64,000 nt of DNA from Maribacter sp044594925 (GTDB lineage: Bacteria > Bacteroidota > Bacteroidia > Flavobacteriales > Flavobacteriaceae), in the NCBI RefSeq assembly GCF_044594925.1, contig NZ_CP138991.1, forward strand, positions 620,001-684,000, in the 5' to 3' direction. Positions 8,218 to 17,215 of this stretch are shown one piece after another (position 1 is the first letter of the stretch; each line of letters begins with the position of its first letter). A program made the translations under genes and the position numbers. A model generated the notes under the pieces. It ran no database searches. It had not been told where the DNA came from and saw only the letters and a program-made list of their open reading frames with translations.

Positions 8218-8715
8218 TTACACACAGCTAATCTCATTAAGCAATTCCGTTCCGCTATATTTTTTGCGTTTATAATTAATAACAATAGGCTCAATGTCCA
8301 TGTTAGTCTGATTATATATTAATAACACATCGGAAATCGGAAATTTAAAGAAATCATCATAATATTCCACCGCAAACTTTTGTCCATTCAGTTCCATAAT
8401 CCTTTGCGTTTTGGGAAAGTCAAATTTTGAACGTTGCACTTTTGTTGTTTCAATTGTCCTTGATTTTATTTCATTAAACGGTGCTTTTTCAAAAAATCGT
8501 TTTTCTCGTATTCTTTTAAAATATTCGATTCCAATTAGAATTACTAGTCCAAACAGAGTTAGGGAAAATGTAAATATTAAAGGGTAGATATTGAATATTC
8601 CTTGAGTTAAATAACCTATTACAGCAAGAATTGCGGCCATTACACCAAAGATTACAAGAAGTAATTTGGTGAAATTCCAGATGGTTTTTCTATTTTCTGA
8701 TAGGATTTTCAACAT
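8218..8715 (-). CDS. Two-TM cassette membrane protein
   Basis: About 165 aa from the ATG at 8715 (MLKILSENRKTIWNFTKLLL); the upstream in-frame codons fall in the cassette end. Two membrane segments at about 15-35 and 45-65, then a basic stretch (YFKRIREKRFFEKAP) and a soluble C-terminal domain of unknown fold. Cassette ends GTTGTGTGTA / TACACACAAC. Unrecognised; same overall architecture as the products at 6538 and 7537. Confidence 0.7.
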   Translation of the reverse strand: MLKILSENRKTIWNFTKLLLVIFGVMAAILAVIGYLTQGIFNIYPLIFTFSLTLFGLVILIGIEYFKRIREKRFFEKAPFNEIKSRTIETTKVQRSKFDFPKTQRIMELNGQKFAVEYYDDFFKFPISDVLLIYNQTNMDIEPIVINYKRKKYSGTELLNEISCV

Positions 8716-8722
8716 TACACAC

Positions 8723-8909
8723 AACGGTGCGGCTATGATTAGTGCGGCGCAGAAATCCGACGGATTTCCAGCTACGCGCTAAGCAAAAGCTTTTGGTTTT
8801 GTTTTTTCTTTTTTTGTTCGAAAGCAAAATCCCAAAGATTTTGCGACCTCATAAATATACACAGACCTTAGCGTAAAACCGGAAGTCCGTATTAATTATA
8901 GGTATTGTT
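8723..8909 (-). repeat. attC-like site 13
   Basis: 187 bp, same as site 19. Inner hairpin GAAATCC/GGATTTC; central GCAAAATC/GATTTTGC. Travels with the 159-aa gene at 8908-9387. Confidence 0.85.
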
Positions 8910-9387
8910 AGCCACAGTTTTTTAGCTCCGCTAGCACGTTTTCTTTACTTGATTTAGAACACAACGCAAACCTTGGTTTAAAATCAGCTTCATCCATCTG
9001 TTTAAGAGAGTATAGTCGTTCTGGTATTCCGTTTTCGAATTCGATTATAGTTATAGTCTTATACCCTAAATCAATAATATTTAGCGGAACCATTCCATTC
9101 CAAATGGCTTGATTGATTTTTGCGTTTATTTCAATTCCGCCCGACGTGTCTTCCAAGTCAATTAGAAAGTCAAAACTCGTAGGAACTTTTGTTTCGCAAA
9201 CTGCTCTGCAAAAAGAAATCAACTCATTGCGTTTTTTTTTCCAATTTAGATAGCGAATAATTTCTTCTGTTTTTTCTTTTTTCTTCGTGTATTTATTTAT
9301 CAACTCTATTGTCGGTAGTTTGTCCAATCCAACAACAGCGGATATCGGAACATATTCATTTTTGACAATAGATTTTCGAAATTGCAT
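8908..9387 (-). CDS. Unrecognised cassette protein, copy 1
   Basis: 159 aa, soluble, no signal. Basic N-terminal third with KKKEKTEEIIRYLNWKKKRNEL, central strand-rich part (FDFLIDLEDTSGGIEINAKINQAIWNGMVPLNIIDLGYKTITIIEFENG). I recognise no family. The TAA stop is supplied by the RYYYAAC box itself (CTAAC), so the attC closes the frame. Repeated at 14273-14752. Cassette ends GTTAGCCACA / TGTGGCTAAC. Confidence 0.75.
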   Translation of the reverse strand: MQFRKSIVKNEYVPISAVVGLDKLPTIELINKYTKKKEKTEEIIRYLNWKKKRNELISFCRAVCETKVPTSFDFLIDLEDTSGGIEINAKINQAIWNGMVPLNIIDLGYKTITIIEFENGIPERLYSLKQMDEADFKPRFALCSKSSKENVLAELKNCG

Positions 9388-9407
9388 TGGTTTTACAAAT
9401 TGTGGCT

Positions 9408-9599
9408 AACGGTCTAGTATAAGAAAAGTAGGGCAGTTGTAAGCGATACTTTTCGGATTAAGCTAAAGCCGAATTTTTAAATTTTGTTAATTAACTTTTC
9501 TACTTTTAATTACAGCAAATTTAAAAATTTGGCGACTTGGCAAATAAACACAAACCTTTTGATTAAGCACTTTTTGCCCTATTTTTTTTATACATTGTT
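9408..9599 (-). repeat. attC-like site 14, divergent subtype
   Basis: 192 bp. Outer arms GTATAAGAAAAGTAGGGCA and TGCCCTATTTTTTTTATAC, with G.T wobbles spaced as in the other sites. Central hairpin GCAAATTT/AAATTTGGC imperfect. Confidence 0.8.
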
Positions 9600-9617
9600 G
9601 GCAACTGGCTTTTCTTT

Positions 9618-10343
9618 TCAGACGCTATGTTGCAATTCAATTTCCGGCATTTCATCATAGGTTCTACCGTTTAATTCTCTACCGTTTTTCTTTTTGTTTT
9701 TACCGCCCCATTGTTTAAAGAAAAATGCAACATCTGCCTTTTCACATTGTTCTTGGATATCAATTACCCAATCAGCATCCATTGGTCTTGGTGTGTGACC
9801 ACTTTCGCCACCAACAATTACCCAATCTATATTTTTTAAATTTAGATTCGGTAGCGCTCCTATAAGTGGCTCAAGAGATAGAAACTTTACTCTTGCATTA
9901 GTTTCTCTCAAGTAGTCAATTCTATTTTCTACTTTTTGTTCCTCAACTGAAACACCCATCCAAATATTATGAGACCACTTTAATTCTTTGTGTATCTCTA
10001 AAAGTCTTTCCGCTCTTTTAGTCAAAACTTGAAAAACGTGCTGTGGATTTTCATTCATAACCTTAAAAACCTTTTTGATAAACTCTAAAGGTATTTGTTC
10101 GTGGAATAAATCGCTCATTGAGTTTACAAAAACAATTTTAGATTTTTTCCAAGTATATGGTGTTTTAAGTGCAGATTCGTGTGTGCGAACCTCAAAATTA
10201 TTTTTGTATTTTTCGACTCCCATTGCTTGAAGTCGTTTAGACATAATTTCCGCATAACAGAATTTACAACCTTGAGATACCTTGGTACAACCAGTTGTCG
10301 GGTTCCAAGTCATTTCTGTCCATTCTATACTTGATTGTGCCAT
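9618..10343 (-). CDS. DUF5131 (Gp37/Gp68-like) protein
   Basis: 241 aa, starts MAQSSIEWTEMTWNPTTGC. The cysteine cluster GCTKVSQGCKFCYAE near residue 18-32 is the hallmark of phage Gp37/Gp68-like DUF5131 proteins and looks like a radical-SAM-type CX6CX2C iron-sulfur motif. Later blocks VFVNSMSDLFHE, VLTKRAERL, WMGVSVE, FLSLEPLIG, IVGGESG and FFFKQWGG are all typical of the family. It starts 1 bp after the stop of tcmP and shares its cassette, so the two are co-translated. The pair is known to co-occur as 'three-Cys-motif' protein plus partner; biochemical role unknown, defence or RNA/DNA modification proposed by context only. Confidence 0.9.
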   Translation of the reverse strand: MAQSSIEWTEMTWNPTTGCTKVSQGCKFCYAEIMSKRLQAMGVEKYKNNFEVRTHESALKTPYTWKKSKIVFVNSMSDLFHEQIPLEFIKKVFKVMNENPQHVFQVLTKRAERLLEIHKELKWSHNIWMGVSVEEQKVENRIDYLRETNARVKFLSLEPLIGALPNLNLKNIDWVIVGGESGHTPRPMDADWVIDIQEQCEKADVAFFFKQWGGKNKKKNGRELNGRTYDEMPEIELQHSV

Positions 10344-10344
10344 T

Positions 10345-11466
10345 TTACTTTGAGATTATTTTATAAGTTACAATATTATCCTTTCTAAAAACATTTACAT
10401 AATTTAAGAAAGGTGATTTTCCCTCGTATTCCAATTTACCTTGTTTCTTCATTAGCTTTAATAAATCAACTGCGTGTTGTGGAATATGTCCATTTGAATA
10501 AGTGTACATTAAGACAGCTCTATTTGTAACGGTTTTTCTTTTTAAAAGCTTGGTCTCTAATTCGCTTTTAAATTTCTCAACTTTTGTCATTTTTTGTCCC
10601 TCAAACATATCGAGTTGAATTTTACTTTTATCTTCATCAATGTCAAAATCAGCTTCTCCGTTTAAGTTATTTCTTTTCCAAGCTATTTTCAAAAATTTAT
10701 CAACTGCTGCATAATTCTTTGCCCCAAATATGATTCCATAAATATTTCTCTTTTTCTTTATTGAAAAAGGGAATAATTTTAATTCCGAATTTTTTGGAAG
10801 TCGTGAATTGATTTTATTAAAAACCAAACGATGCATATTTCGATATTCCTCACTTTCCAACTCTGTAATATCTATTTCTAAAGCTTTTTTAAATTCTTCT
10901 GTCATTCCATATCTTCTAAAAAAAGAGGATGAAACAAAATAGATAAAATCAGTTGTATTTAATCTTTCAAGTTCATCAATATATTCTTGGGAAATAAATT
11001 TCACACCGTTTTGGTCTAAATAGACTAATGAGGGATATTCTTTAATTGTTGGAATTAATTTGAAGAATAATTCTTCTGCATCTTCATTGTAATAGTTTAC
11101 TGTAAGGAAATATTTGAATTTTGGATTTTGAGAAATGAAATCTTCACAATTCTTTTTGAGTAGGTCAAATTTATTCTGTGCTTTTCTATTAGGCTCAAAT
11201 TCATTGAAGTGTAAAACAATTTTAGTTTTAGTTCTTAAAATATTACCTAAATGCTCATTTATTTTAGTTAAAAGACGAATTGGGCTACCAGCTATATTAT
11301 TTGAATCATAACCTGGTCCAGAAAAAAAGTCAAATATATGAATCTCGCTAAAGTGAGCTTGTGGCAAAAATGTTGGAATCCAAGCTTGAGCATAATCTTC
11401 AAATATTTCGAGTTTTGTTATTGTTCCACTATCAAAAGGTTCAGAATGTATGTTTTTTCCACTCAT
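10345..11466 (-). CDS. tcmP: Three-Cys-motif partner protein TcmP
   Basis: 373 aa. The N-terminal block HIFDFFSGPGYDSNNIAGSP followed by a region like ...KTKIVLHFNEFEP and PSLVYLDQNGVKFISQE matches TcmP, the regular neighbour of DUF5131 proteins. The FDFFSGPG segment resembles a nucleotide- or SAM-binding loop. Largest protein in the array and first gene of a 1.9-kb two-gene cassette with ends GTTGGCAAC / GTTGCCAAC; start 38 bp inside the boundary. Function unproven; the pair is often found on phages and islands. Confidence 0.85.
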   Translation of the reverse strand: MSGKNIHSEPFDSGTITKLEIFEDYAQAWIPTFLPQAHFSEIHIFDFFSGPGYDSNNIAGSPIRLLTKINEHLGNILRTKTKIVLHFNEFEPNRKAQNKFDLLKKNCEDFISQNPKFKYFLTVNYYNEDAEELFFKLIPTIKEYPSLVYLDQNGVKFISQEYIDELERLNTTDFIYFVSSSFFRRYGMTEEFKKALEIDITELESEEYRNMHRLVFNKINSRLPKNSELKLFPFSIKKKRNIYGIIFGAKNYAAVDKFLKIAWKRNNLNGEADFDIDEDKSKIQLDMFEGQKMTKVEKFKSELETKLLKRKTVTNRAVLMYTYSNGHIPQHAVDLLKLMKKQGKLEYEGKSPFLNYVNVFRKDNIVTYKIISK

Positions 11467-11503
11467 TTTAATTTATGTTCGGATGTTTCTTTAGCTTGTT
11501 GCC

Positions 11504-11630
11504 AACGTGTTCGTGTATGATTAGTTGCTGTAATTACTAAGATAGCAAAAAGGATGGAAGCGTTGGGATTTCGACAGAAATCCTTGAGAAGCCTTTACAC
11601 ACTATCAAGCAATTAATTATACACGTTGTT
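11504..11630 (-). repeat. attC-like site 15, short type
   Basis: 127 bp. Outer arms GTGTATGATTAGTTGC and GCAATTAATTATACAC (two G.T on the plus strand); inner hairpin GGATTTC/GAAATCC. Same subtype as site 4. Confidence 0.8.
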
Positions 11631-11641
11631 GTAGCACGTTT

Positions 11642-12241
11642 TTATTTTCCGTTTAGTTCAATCAGTTTATAATTCAATTCCATCACTTTCATTGTGTCAA
11701 TTGGCTGCCACCTTGCAACTACGTGATATTCTCTATTTGTGCATTCATTTCCATTTGGATTCATTCCTTCGAGAACCCAACTTGCTCCATCGAGACCACT
11801 TCTATCTGTTGTAACAGGTAAACTCCAAAATCCAATATCGTGTAATAAAGATTGAAATTCAGTCCATTCTTTTTTCGATAATTCCTTTTCATTATTTACA
11901 AAAAGTTCATCCGCAATTCCATCGGAATTTTCCGTTCCAAATTCTTTGTAAATTAAGCTATATGAATTCCAGTTTTTAAAAATCCGATAGGTTTTGGATG
12001 ATTCTCCCATTGAGTTATAAATCATTAACCTGTAACTTTCTTTGTCTGCAGTTTTTAGTTCAGGTTCCTCTAGTTTTGTTAAATAGCCATTCCACCATTT
12101 TTGCCCGCTTGAGTCTAATTCCACTTGTGATATTATACTGTCGTTTGATCTAATAATTAATGGGTCAATTCCGCAATCCACATTGCTTTTACAGCTTATA
12201 AATAAACTAAAAATCGAAAGTAGGATTATTATTCTGTGCAT
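11642..12241 (-). CDS. Cassette lipoprotein, unrecognised
   Basis: About 199 aa from the ATG at 12241 (MHRIIILLSIFSLFISC); a longer frame from TTG runs into the cassette end. Lipoprotein signal, then a domain with ELDSSGQKWWNGYLTKLEEPEL, YRLMIYNSMG.SSKTYRIFKNW and a C-terminal HVVARWQPIDTMKVMELNYKLIELNGK. Four Cys include two in the last third that could form a disulfide. Cassette ends GTTGTAGCAC / GTGCTACAAC. No function recognised. Confidence 0.75.
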   Translation of the reverse strand: MHRIIILLSIFSLFISCKSNVDCGIDPLIIRSNDSIISQVELDSSGQKWWNGYLTKLEEPELKTADKESYRLMIYNSMGESSKTYRIFKNWNSYSLIYKEFGTENSDGIADELFVNNEKELSKKEWTEFQSLLHDIGFWSLPVTTDRSGLDGASWVLEGMNPNGNECTNREYHVVARWQPIDTMKVMELNYKLIELNGK

Positions 12242-12259
12242 TTTCCTCAAATGTGCTAC

Positions 12260-12449
12260 AACGCCGAAGCTATGATTAGTGCGGAATTAAGTAGGAACTG
12301 TACTTATTTCAAAACACCAAGCCAAAGCATTTTTTTTGCGTTTATTTTTTTTGTTATTAAATGCCAAATCAAACTGATTTGGCGACATCATAAATATAGA
12401 CAAACCATTTTATTAAACCACAGACCTAGCATTACACATAGGTATTGTT
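12260..12449 (-). repeat. attC-like site 16 (copy of site 6)
   Basis: 190 bp, identical by eye to site 6; again followed by noncoding cassette NC1. Confidence 0.85.
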
Positions 12450-12850
12450 AGCGGTATTATGCAACCCGAACCATAGCTGTTAAAGACAAGTGAAACTAAC
12501 CATCCGCGTAGATTTTGCCGCATTTTCCATCGGGCGACCAAATTGGCGGACACAAATAAAAGAAGTTCGGTTTAAAGGGATTTGGCAAGTAATGGCGAAC
12601 CAAAAGTCCGTCTGCGTTATGTTTGCGTACAGATTGCGTGCTGGCGGCAAAAGGGCATGCCCCGCAAGCTGCTCTTTTATACAAACCCGAACCAAACGAT
12701 TTAGATATGCTTAAAATACTAAAACCTTGGATTTTTTGCTTTTATCGATAAACGTATTACTTGCGAACAGAATGTCCGTCTAGCACGTAAAAAAGCAAAA
12801 AAAAGGGAAGCCCCGAAGTTGCTCTATTTTTTTTAGAGCTTATTACCGTT
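12450..12850. other. Noncoding cassette NC1, copy c
   Basis: Same as 3907-4307 by eye. Here it is followed by the RDD-type attC rather than the NC2-type, which places the breakpoint exactly after TTAACG. Confidence 0.75.
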
Positions 12851-13037
12851 AACGGTGCGGCTATGATTAGTGCGGCGCAGAAATCCAGCGGATTTCCAGC
12901 TACGCGCTAAGCAAAAGCTTTTGGTTTTGTTTTTTCTTTTTTTGTTCGAAAGCAAAATCCCAAAGATTTTGCGACTATATAAATATACACAGACCTTGGC
13001 GTAAAACCCGAAGTCCGTATTAATTATAGGCATTGTT
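12851..13037 (-). repeat. attC-like site 17 (copy of site 8)
   Basis: 187 bp, identical by eye to site 8; precedes the RDD gene copy. Confidence 0.85.
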
Positions 13038-13048
13038 ACCATACGTTT

Positions 13049-13531
13049 TTATTTTGCGTCTGATTCGCTTTTAACAACCACAGTTTTTGCCCACATATCG
13101 CCAAGCCTTTGATTTAATTCTGAATTTTTTATAATGATTATCGCTACGAGTCCAAAAAAGATCATATCAATAGGGTCAAGTAGATGTCTTTTAAAAGATT
13201 GTCCAAAAGTTGGCTTGTCCATGTAGTTACCCCAATTTTGTCCATCTGCGTCTTTTTTAATTGATTTTGGCATTAGTCCAACGATTCCATTTCCGAGAGT
13301 TGCTCCAAAAAATTGCTCAAGTCCAACCGTCATAAGCAACCAAAATAATATTGGTCCAAGAGCCGGAAGTCCATTTATAGTGAAACCTCCATCGCCGTCT
13401 GGTTGTCCAAATTGATAACCGTAGATAAAAAAGAAAGTATATATAATTAAGTAGTCTATAAAACCTGCAAGAAATCTTTTTCCAATTGAAGATTCGGTTT
13501 TTATTTCGGATAAAGTTTGGTTGGTGTTCAT
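13049..13531 (-). CDS. RDD family membrane protein, copy 2
   Basis: Same protein as at 5044-5526 (MNTNQTLSEIKTE start at 13531), identical by eye. The frame remains open upstream through a different attC, giving an unrelated N-terminal extension in each copy; this confirms that the internal ATG is the true start. The cassette now lies between NC1 and NC2, whereas the first copy lies after NC2. Confidence 0.85.
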   Translation of the reverse strand: MNTNQTLSEIKTESSIGKRFLAGFIDYLIIYTFFFIYGYQFGQPDGDGGFTINGLPALGPILFWLLMTVGLEQFFGATLGNGIVGLMPKSIKKDADGQNWGNYMDKPTFGQSFKRHLLDPIDMIFFGLVAIIIIKNSELNQRLGDMWAKTVVVKSESDAK

Positions 13532-13549
13532 ATGTTCAAAATGTATGGT

Positions 13550-13734
13550 AACGTCTCGGCTATGCTTAGTGCGGGGCGGAAATCCAGCGGATTTCCTGTC
13601 TTGCGCTAAGCTAAACCTTTGGGTTTCGCTTTTCCTTTTTTGTCCAAAGCTAAATCCCAAAGATTTAGCGACATCATAAAGATACACAGAACTTGGCGTT
13701 AAAACCTAAGCCCGCATTAAGTATAGGCATTGTT
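13550..13734 (-). repeat. attC-like site 18 (copy of site 7)
   Basis: 185 bp, identical by eye to site 7; precedes the NC2 copy. Confidence 0.85.
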
Positions 13735-14087
13735 GTAATTAGTGGTTTTGCGTTCTGATTGGCACGTTTTAGTTCGTAATTACTGCGTACAGATTGGTTG
13801 TATTGATAAACAATAAAACAAGTCCATTTACATAGCTGTTGCGTACGAGTAAGGTCCATCTGCGCAAACTAGCTAAGAAGTCCATCTGCGCAACAATTAG
13901 ATAGGAGTGAAGTCCATTTGCGCAAAGTTGTTCAGAAATCCATTTGCGCAAACTTGCTGTCCATTTGCGTTTAGATTGAAAATAATTTTATAAAATCAAT
14001 ACATTTTTACGCAATAATCCGCTCTGTTTTTTAGAATCAGATTACGCATTTTTGAGGTTGGTAAATTGTTTTTTTACCATTAATTAC
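13735..14087. other. Noncoding cassette NC2, copy b, with GTCCAT repeats
   Basis: Same as 4493-4845, including the six-fold degenerate GTCCATYTGCG repeat near 13821-13974. Followed by site 19 rather than the RDD-type attC. Confidence 0.75.
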
Positions 14088-14274
14088 AACGGTGCGGCTA
14101 TGATTAGTGCGGCGCAGAAATCCGACGGATTTCCAGCTACGCGCTAAGCAAAAGCTTTTGGTTTTGTTTTTTCTTTTTTTGTTCGAAAGCAAAATCCCAA
14201 AGATTTTGCGACCTCATAAATATACACAGACCTTAGCGTAAAACCGGAAGTCCGTATTAATTATAGGTATTGTT
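14088..14274 (-). repeat. attC-like site 19 (copy of site 13)
   Basis: 187 bp, identical by eye to site 13. Confidence 0.85.
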
Positions 14275-14752
14275 AGCCACAGTTTTTTAGCTCCGCTAGC
14301 ACGTTTTCTTTACTTGATTTAGAACACAACGCAAACCTTGGTTTAAAATCAGCTTCATCCATCTGTTTAAGAGAGTATAGTCGTTCTGGTATTCCGTTTT
14401 CGAATTCGATTATAGTTATAGTCTTATACCCTAAATCAATAATATTTAGCGGAACCATTCCATTCCAAATGGCTTGATTGATTTTTGCGTTTATTTCAAT
14501 TCCGCCCGACGTGTCTTCCAAGTCAATTAGAAAGTCAAAACTCGTAGGAACTTTTGTTTCGCAAACTGCTCTGCAAAAAGAAATCAACTCATTGCGTTTT
14601 TTTTTCCAATTTAGATAGCGAATAATTTCTTCTGTTTTTTCTTTTTTCTTCGTGTATTTATTTATCAACTCTATTGTCGGTAGTTTGTCCAATCCAACAA
14701 CAGCGGATATCGGAACATATTCATTTTTGACAATAGATTTTCGAAATTGCAT
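14273..14752 (-). CDS. Unrecognised cassette protein, copy 2
   Basis: Same 159-aa product as at 8908-9387, identical by eye, again with the stop codon formed by the CTAAC of its own attC. The cassette on its right differs from the one flanking copy 1, so gene plus left attC moved as one unit. Confidence 0.75.
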   Translation of the reverse strand: MQFRKSIVKNEYVPISAVVGLDKLPTIELINKYTKKKEKTEEIIRYLNWKKKRNELISFCRAVCETKVPTSFDFLIDLEDTSGGIEINAKINQAIWNGMVPLNIIDLGYKTITIIEFENGIPERLYSLKQMDEADFKPRFALCSKSSKENVLAELKNCG

Positions 14753-14772
14753 TGGTTTTACAAATTGTGGCT

Positions 14773-14961
14773 AACGGTTTAGCTATGAACAGTACGGGAG
14801 CAAACAAGCGTTTGCTTTCTGCCACTCACATAGCGAAATCTTTGTGTTTTGTTTTTTCTTTTTTTCTCGAAAATGCAAAATCCCAAAGATTTTGCGTTCT
14901 GCATAAATATACGCAAACCCTGCGATTAAGCCCGCAGCCCGTATTGTTTATAGGTTTTGTT
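14773..14961 (-). repeat. attC-like site 20
   Basis: 189 bp. Inner hairpin GCAAAC/GTTTGC; central GCAAAATC/GATTTTGC. Confidence 0.85.
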
Positions 14962-14965
14962 AGGG

Positions 14966-15724
14966 TTAGTTATTTATGCCGTAGCGTGTCTTTAAATATT
15001 CTTTTATAATATCTAGTTTGGTACTATCTAAAACTCGTACACCTTTGAATAATTCTGTTTCTTTCGATATATACATAAAATTTCTTAATTCCGTAACTAC
15101 TTCATGACTCTTTGAAGCGCCTAAAATTTGATTTACTGAGTTTTTTCTAATCTCTATATTCTCAGGTAAATCTTGTAATGTATAATTCCAAGATTTTAAA
15201 ATTTTATTTCCAATAGGTTTTACTAATCTAAGTTTAGGAATTTCATTTTTCCGAGATTGAGTATGACCTTTTTCCGTTCTAATTTTTTCAGAATCATTGT
15301 AAATTTCTATTCCATCAATTAGCTCATTAATATCATCAAATTTTTGCGCGTCAAATATGACAATTGACTTATCTATTATAATTGGTCCAGAAGGCTCAAA
15401 AATCGCAGATGATTCAGATAATGGCTTTGATGTATAGTAAACTGGAAATACAACAAATTGATTGTCGTTCTTGGTAATTAAAAAATCATTATCAATTCTT
15501 ATCGAATCAGAGTATATTTTTTCAGAACCAATCTTATAAAATCCATTCTTTAAGTTCAATTTTGTGAATTGATTTGAAGTGTCTAGCACAATTTTTTGGT
15601 CGTTAATACTAATATCAACTTGATTTATATCTTCATTAAATAATAGAATCTCATTGGTCTTTTCAATATTTTCACAAGACAATAGTAAATTAAATAATAA
15701 AAGTGCAAATAAATTTTTTTTCAT
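14966..15724 (-). CDS. Cassette lipoprotein, 252 aa
   Basis: Lipoprotein signal MKKNLFALLLFNLLLSC. The body is strand-rich (LNLKNGFYKIGSEKIYSDSIRI, NQFVVFPVYYTSKP) and contains an aspartate-rich segment DAQKFDDINELIDGIEIYND; the C-terminus is helical (ELFKGVRVLDSTKLDIIKEYLKTRYGINN). No family recognised. Ends GTTAGGGTTA / TAACCCTAAC; start 18 bp inside the boundary. Confidence 0.75.
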   Translation of the reverse strand: MKKNLFALLLFNLLLSCENIEKTNEILLFNEDINQVDISINDQKIVLDTSNQFTKLNLKNGFYKIGSEKIYSDSIRIDNDFLITKNDNQFVVFPVYYTSKPLSESSAIFEPSGPIIIDKSIVIFDAQKFDDINELIDGIEIYNDSEKIRTEKGHTQSRKNEIPKLRLVKPIGNKILKSWNYTLQDLPENIEIRKNSVNQILGASKSHEVVTELRNFMYISKETELFKGVRVLDSTKLDIIKEYLKTRYGINN

Positions 15725-15741
15725 TTTTTTTAATTAACCCT

Positions 15742-15931
15742 AACGCCCGAGCTAAGCGTAGTGCGGTTTTAGATAAGCGATTCCCATTGCGCCACAGCCC
15801 TTAGCAAAAGCATTTTGTTTTGATTTATTTTTTACTGTCCGAAGCAAAATCCCAATGATTTTGCGACTTCATAAATATACGCAAATGCTGCAATTAAACA
15901 CCGAAGCACCGCATTACGCTTAGGTTTTGTT
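15742..15931 (-). repeat. attC-like site 21
   Basis: 190 bp, same as site 24. Central hairpin GCAAAATC/GATTTTGC with loop CCAAT; outer arms CTAAGCGTAGTGCGG and CCGCATTACGCTTAG. Confidence 0.85.
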
Positions 15932-16185
15932 GGCACAAGTGTTTTTTCTGCGGCGTTGCTTGCGTTCTGCTTGCGTACCTGAAGTGTTGCTTGCGGATTG
16001 CCACCCCGGTAGGGGGAAGCCGGCGAACTGCTTGCGTTTCTAGTGCGAACAGATCGGAAAGTTTTCTCATAACAGTTGCGTTGTGCTTAGTCGTTGTTTT
16101 CACGCCAATGCTCAAGTCCCTTTGCGCAAGGATGAGAAATCCAGATTAGGTCGTCCAATTTTCAAACTTGGGCAACATTTGTGCC
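15932..16185. other. Noncoding cassette NC3, copy a
   Basis: About 254 bp, no credible gene; a 73-codon minus frame is Arg/Cys/His-rich and probably spurious. TGCTTGCG words repeat near 15957-16041, and a GTCCCTTTGCGC word lies near 16116. Ends GTTGGCACAA / TTGTGCCAAC. Differs from copy b at the GTCCC/GTCCA position. Confidence 0.7.
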
Positions 16186-16373
16186 AACGGCTGGGCTAAG
16201 CGTAGTGCGGAGGCAAGGAAACTTTTCGTTTCCGTCTGCGCACGAAGCTAAAGCTTATTGTTTAGTTTTATTTTTTCTCTTCCAAAGCTAAATCCATAAG
16301 ATTTAGCGACTTTATAAATATACACAGACCTTACGGTTTTGCCCTAAAGTCCGCATTACGTTTAGGCATTGTT
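16186..16373 (-). repeat. attC-like site 22
   Basis: 188 bp, same as site 23. Inner hairpin GGAAAC/GTTTCC; central GCTAAATC/GATTTAGC. Confidence 0.85.
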
Positions 16374-16614
16374 AGCATTAGTGATTTTCGTTCTGTTTGG
16401 CACGTTTTGATTGGTTTCATTGTTTATAAGCACCGCCTTTTCAGTTTATTTAACAAACAATTTACAAGTCCATCTGCGCAACAGTTTCGTTCGAGTAAGG
16501 TCCATTTACGTAAACTTGCTAAAGAGTTCATCAGCGCAACGATTAGATATGAGTGAAGTCCATCTGCGTTCTGATTAAGATTAGTCTTATGATAACAATT
16601 AAAATGAATTGTTT
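16374..16614. other. Noncoding 3' part of small-membrane-protein cassette
   Basis: About 240 bp between the small gene's stop and its attC. Holds degenerate GTCCATCTGCG, GTCCATTTACG and GTTCATCAGCG words (16466-16570), homologous in order and spacers to NC2 and NC4. No gene seen. Confidence 0.65.
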
Positions 16615-16776
16615 TTATTTTGCTTTTTTTGAGAAAAAACTAACTATTCCTTCTGCCCAAAAAAAGAAAAAGAACAGTTTAAAGTATTTTATATAATCTG
16701 GACATTCTATGAAATATGGAAGAAATCCGATTATTCCAATAAAACCTAATAATTTAATATATTTCATTTTTTTCAT
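16615..16776 (-). CDS. 53-aa small membrane protein, copy 1
   Basis: Translates as 53 residues beginning MKKMKYIKLLGFIGIIGFLP and ending SFFSKKAK. Start could be one codon upstream (ATG ATG). Strongly hydrophobic with a basic N-terminus and basic C-terminus: one or two membrane helices. The size and phenylalanine run recall small membrane or toxin-like peptides, but this is only appearance. It begins 11 bp inside the cassette end (GTTAGCATTA / TAATGCTAAC) and is repeated exactly 601 bp further on. Confidence 0.6.
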   Translation of the reverse strand: MKKMKYIKLLGFIGIIGFLPYFIECPDYIKYFKLFFFFFWAEGIVSFFSKKAK

Positions 16777-16786
16777 CATTAATGCT

Positions 16787-16974
16787 AACGGCTGGGCTAA
16801 GCGTAGTGCGGAGGCAAGGAAACTTTTCGTTTCCGTCTGCGCACGAAGCTAAAGCTTATTGTTTAGTTTTATTTTTTCTCTTCCAAAGCTAAATCCATAA
16901 GATTTAGCGACTTTATAAATATACACAGACCTTACGGTTTTGCCCTAAAGTCCGCATTACGTTTAGGCATTGTT
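16787..16974 (-). repeat. attC-like site 23 (tandem copy of site 22)
   Basis: 188 bp, identical by eye to site 22 at an offset of 601 bp. Confidence 0.85.
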
Positions 16975-17215
16975 AGCATTAGTGATTTTCGTTCTGTTTG
17001 GCACGTTTTGATTGGTTTCATTGTTTATAAGCACCGCCTTTTCAGTTTATTTAACAAACAATTTACAAGTCCATCTGCGCAACAGTTTCGTTCGAGTAAG
17101 GTCCATTTACGTAAACTTGCTAAAGAGTTCATCAGCGCAACGATTAGATATGAGTGAAGTCCATCTGCGTTCTGATTAAGATTAGTCTTATGATAACAAT
17201 TAAAATGAATTGTTT
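16975..17215. other. Noncoding 3' part, tandem copy
   Basis: Same as 16374-16614, at an offset of 601 bp; no gene seen. Confidence 0.65.

Noticed and set aside
15894..16115. 73-75 codon minus ORF in NC3 copies
   Set aside because: It begins in the repeat words and ends in the attC, with composition unlike the other cassette proteins; the diverged third copy does not keep the frame in the list of open frames.
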